Assembly: GCA_964576215.1 (NCBI GenBank) | Contig: CAZNVM010000302.1 | Location: forward strand, 1 to 5,395 | DNA length: 5,395 nucleotides | Source: JAVBSX01 sp964576215 | GTDB lineage: Bacteria; Planctomycetota; Planctomycetia; Pirellulales; Thermoguttaceae | Direction of reading: 5' to 3' | In this document: positions 5,260 to 5,395 of the stretch, in pieces | How the letters are laid out: the number at the start of each line of letters is the position of its first letter | Numbering within the stretch: the first letter of the stretch is position 1 | Made by a program: the position numbers and the translations under genes | Notes under the pieces: model-generated | What the model saw: the letters and a program-made list of their open reading frames with translations, nothing else | What the model was told of the DNA's origin: nothing | The model's database searches: none

Positions 5260-5395
5260 CCGTCGACAAGTTTGTATCGAGACCGTCATTTCGCGATGCT
5301 CCATTCCGGCTTTTATTCATCTCCCCCAATAAAAGCCGGAATGAAGCGAAGCGAAATGACGGTAAAATCAGTAAAAATCGTAAACTTGTCGACGG
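5260..5395. repeat. Nested palindromic element reaching the right edge
   Basis: The outer arms are a perfect 14-bp inverted repeat, CCGTCGACAAGTTT at 5260-5273 and its complement at 5382-5395; the latter ends on the last base of the window, so it may continue. Inside is a long stem with arms 5282-5317 and 5328-5363. Its outer 13 bp and inner 15 bp (ATTCCGGCTTTTATT) are perfect, with an 8-bp section between them matching at only four positions, and a 10-base loop. No reading frame here resembles a protein. It may be a second MITE- or REP-like repeat. Confidence 0.6.

Noticed and set aside
5138..5329. Small minus-strand open frame across the intergenic palindromes
   Set aside because: It is composed of repeat sequence, with no ribosome site and no recognisable motif.
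5040..5395. CRISPR array
   Set aside because: Repeats are inverted or directly adjacent and not separated by regular unique spacers.

Overview
The window carries four recognisable protein genes and an unusually high density of short repeats. The genes point to a Gram-negative (LPS-making) bacterium with roughly half G+C. Heptameric repeats between genes, palindromic repeats of the 'GWKPAFPG/FQPAS' type, and a divergent LptF/G-KdsD pair would fit the Planctomycetes or another PVC-group lineage. That assignment is inference from style and recalled repeat families, not proof.

Layout, left to right. Positions 1-1507 (minus) hold a secreted alkaline phosphatase of the PhoA superfamily. It has a signal peptide and a complete set of metal and catalytic residues, and it runs off the left edge. 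Positions 1508-1610 are a gap with a near-perfect 40-bp palindrome and a clear Shine-Dalgarno for the phosphatase. Positions 1611-2585 (minus) encode methionyl-tRNA formyltransferase (fmt). Positions 2586-2747 are a gap dominated by a 7-bp-periodic inverted repeat ending 11 bases before the fmt start. Positions 2748-3881 (minus) encode an LptF/LptG-family permease of the LPS export machine. Positions 3882-4057 are a divergent intergenic region with a plausible sigma70-like promoter for the permease and a second, unrelated heptamer array abutting the next start codon. Positions 4058-5017 (plus) encode arabinose-5-phosphate isomerase (kdsD, KpsF/GutQ family). Positions 5018-5395 contain no credible gene. 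They hold a 180-bp MITE-like palindromic element (5040-5219) with 19-bp perfect terminal inverted repeats and 8-bp flanking direct repeats, followed by a second nested palindrome (5260-5395) that reaches the right edge.

How the genes relate. KdsD makes arabinose 5-phosphate, the first committed precursor of Kdo, and LptF/G is part of the ABC transporter that extracts finished LPS from the inner membrane, so the divergent pair shares an outer-membrane theme. fmt (initiator tRNA formylation) and the phosphatase lie downstream of the permease on the same strand. Each is separated from its upstream neighbour by more than 100 bases of structured DNA, so a simple tight operon is not evident.

I found no convincing new multi-gene system. 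The most interesting content is the non-coding repeat architecture: one MITE-like insertion, a second nested palindrome sharing a CTTGTCG word with its surroundings, two different heptamer arrays placed right before start codons, and a compact palindrome upstream of the phosphatase.
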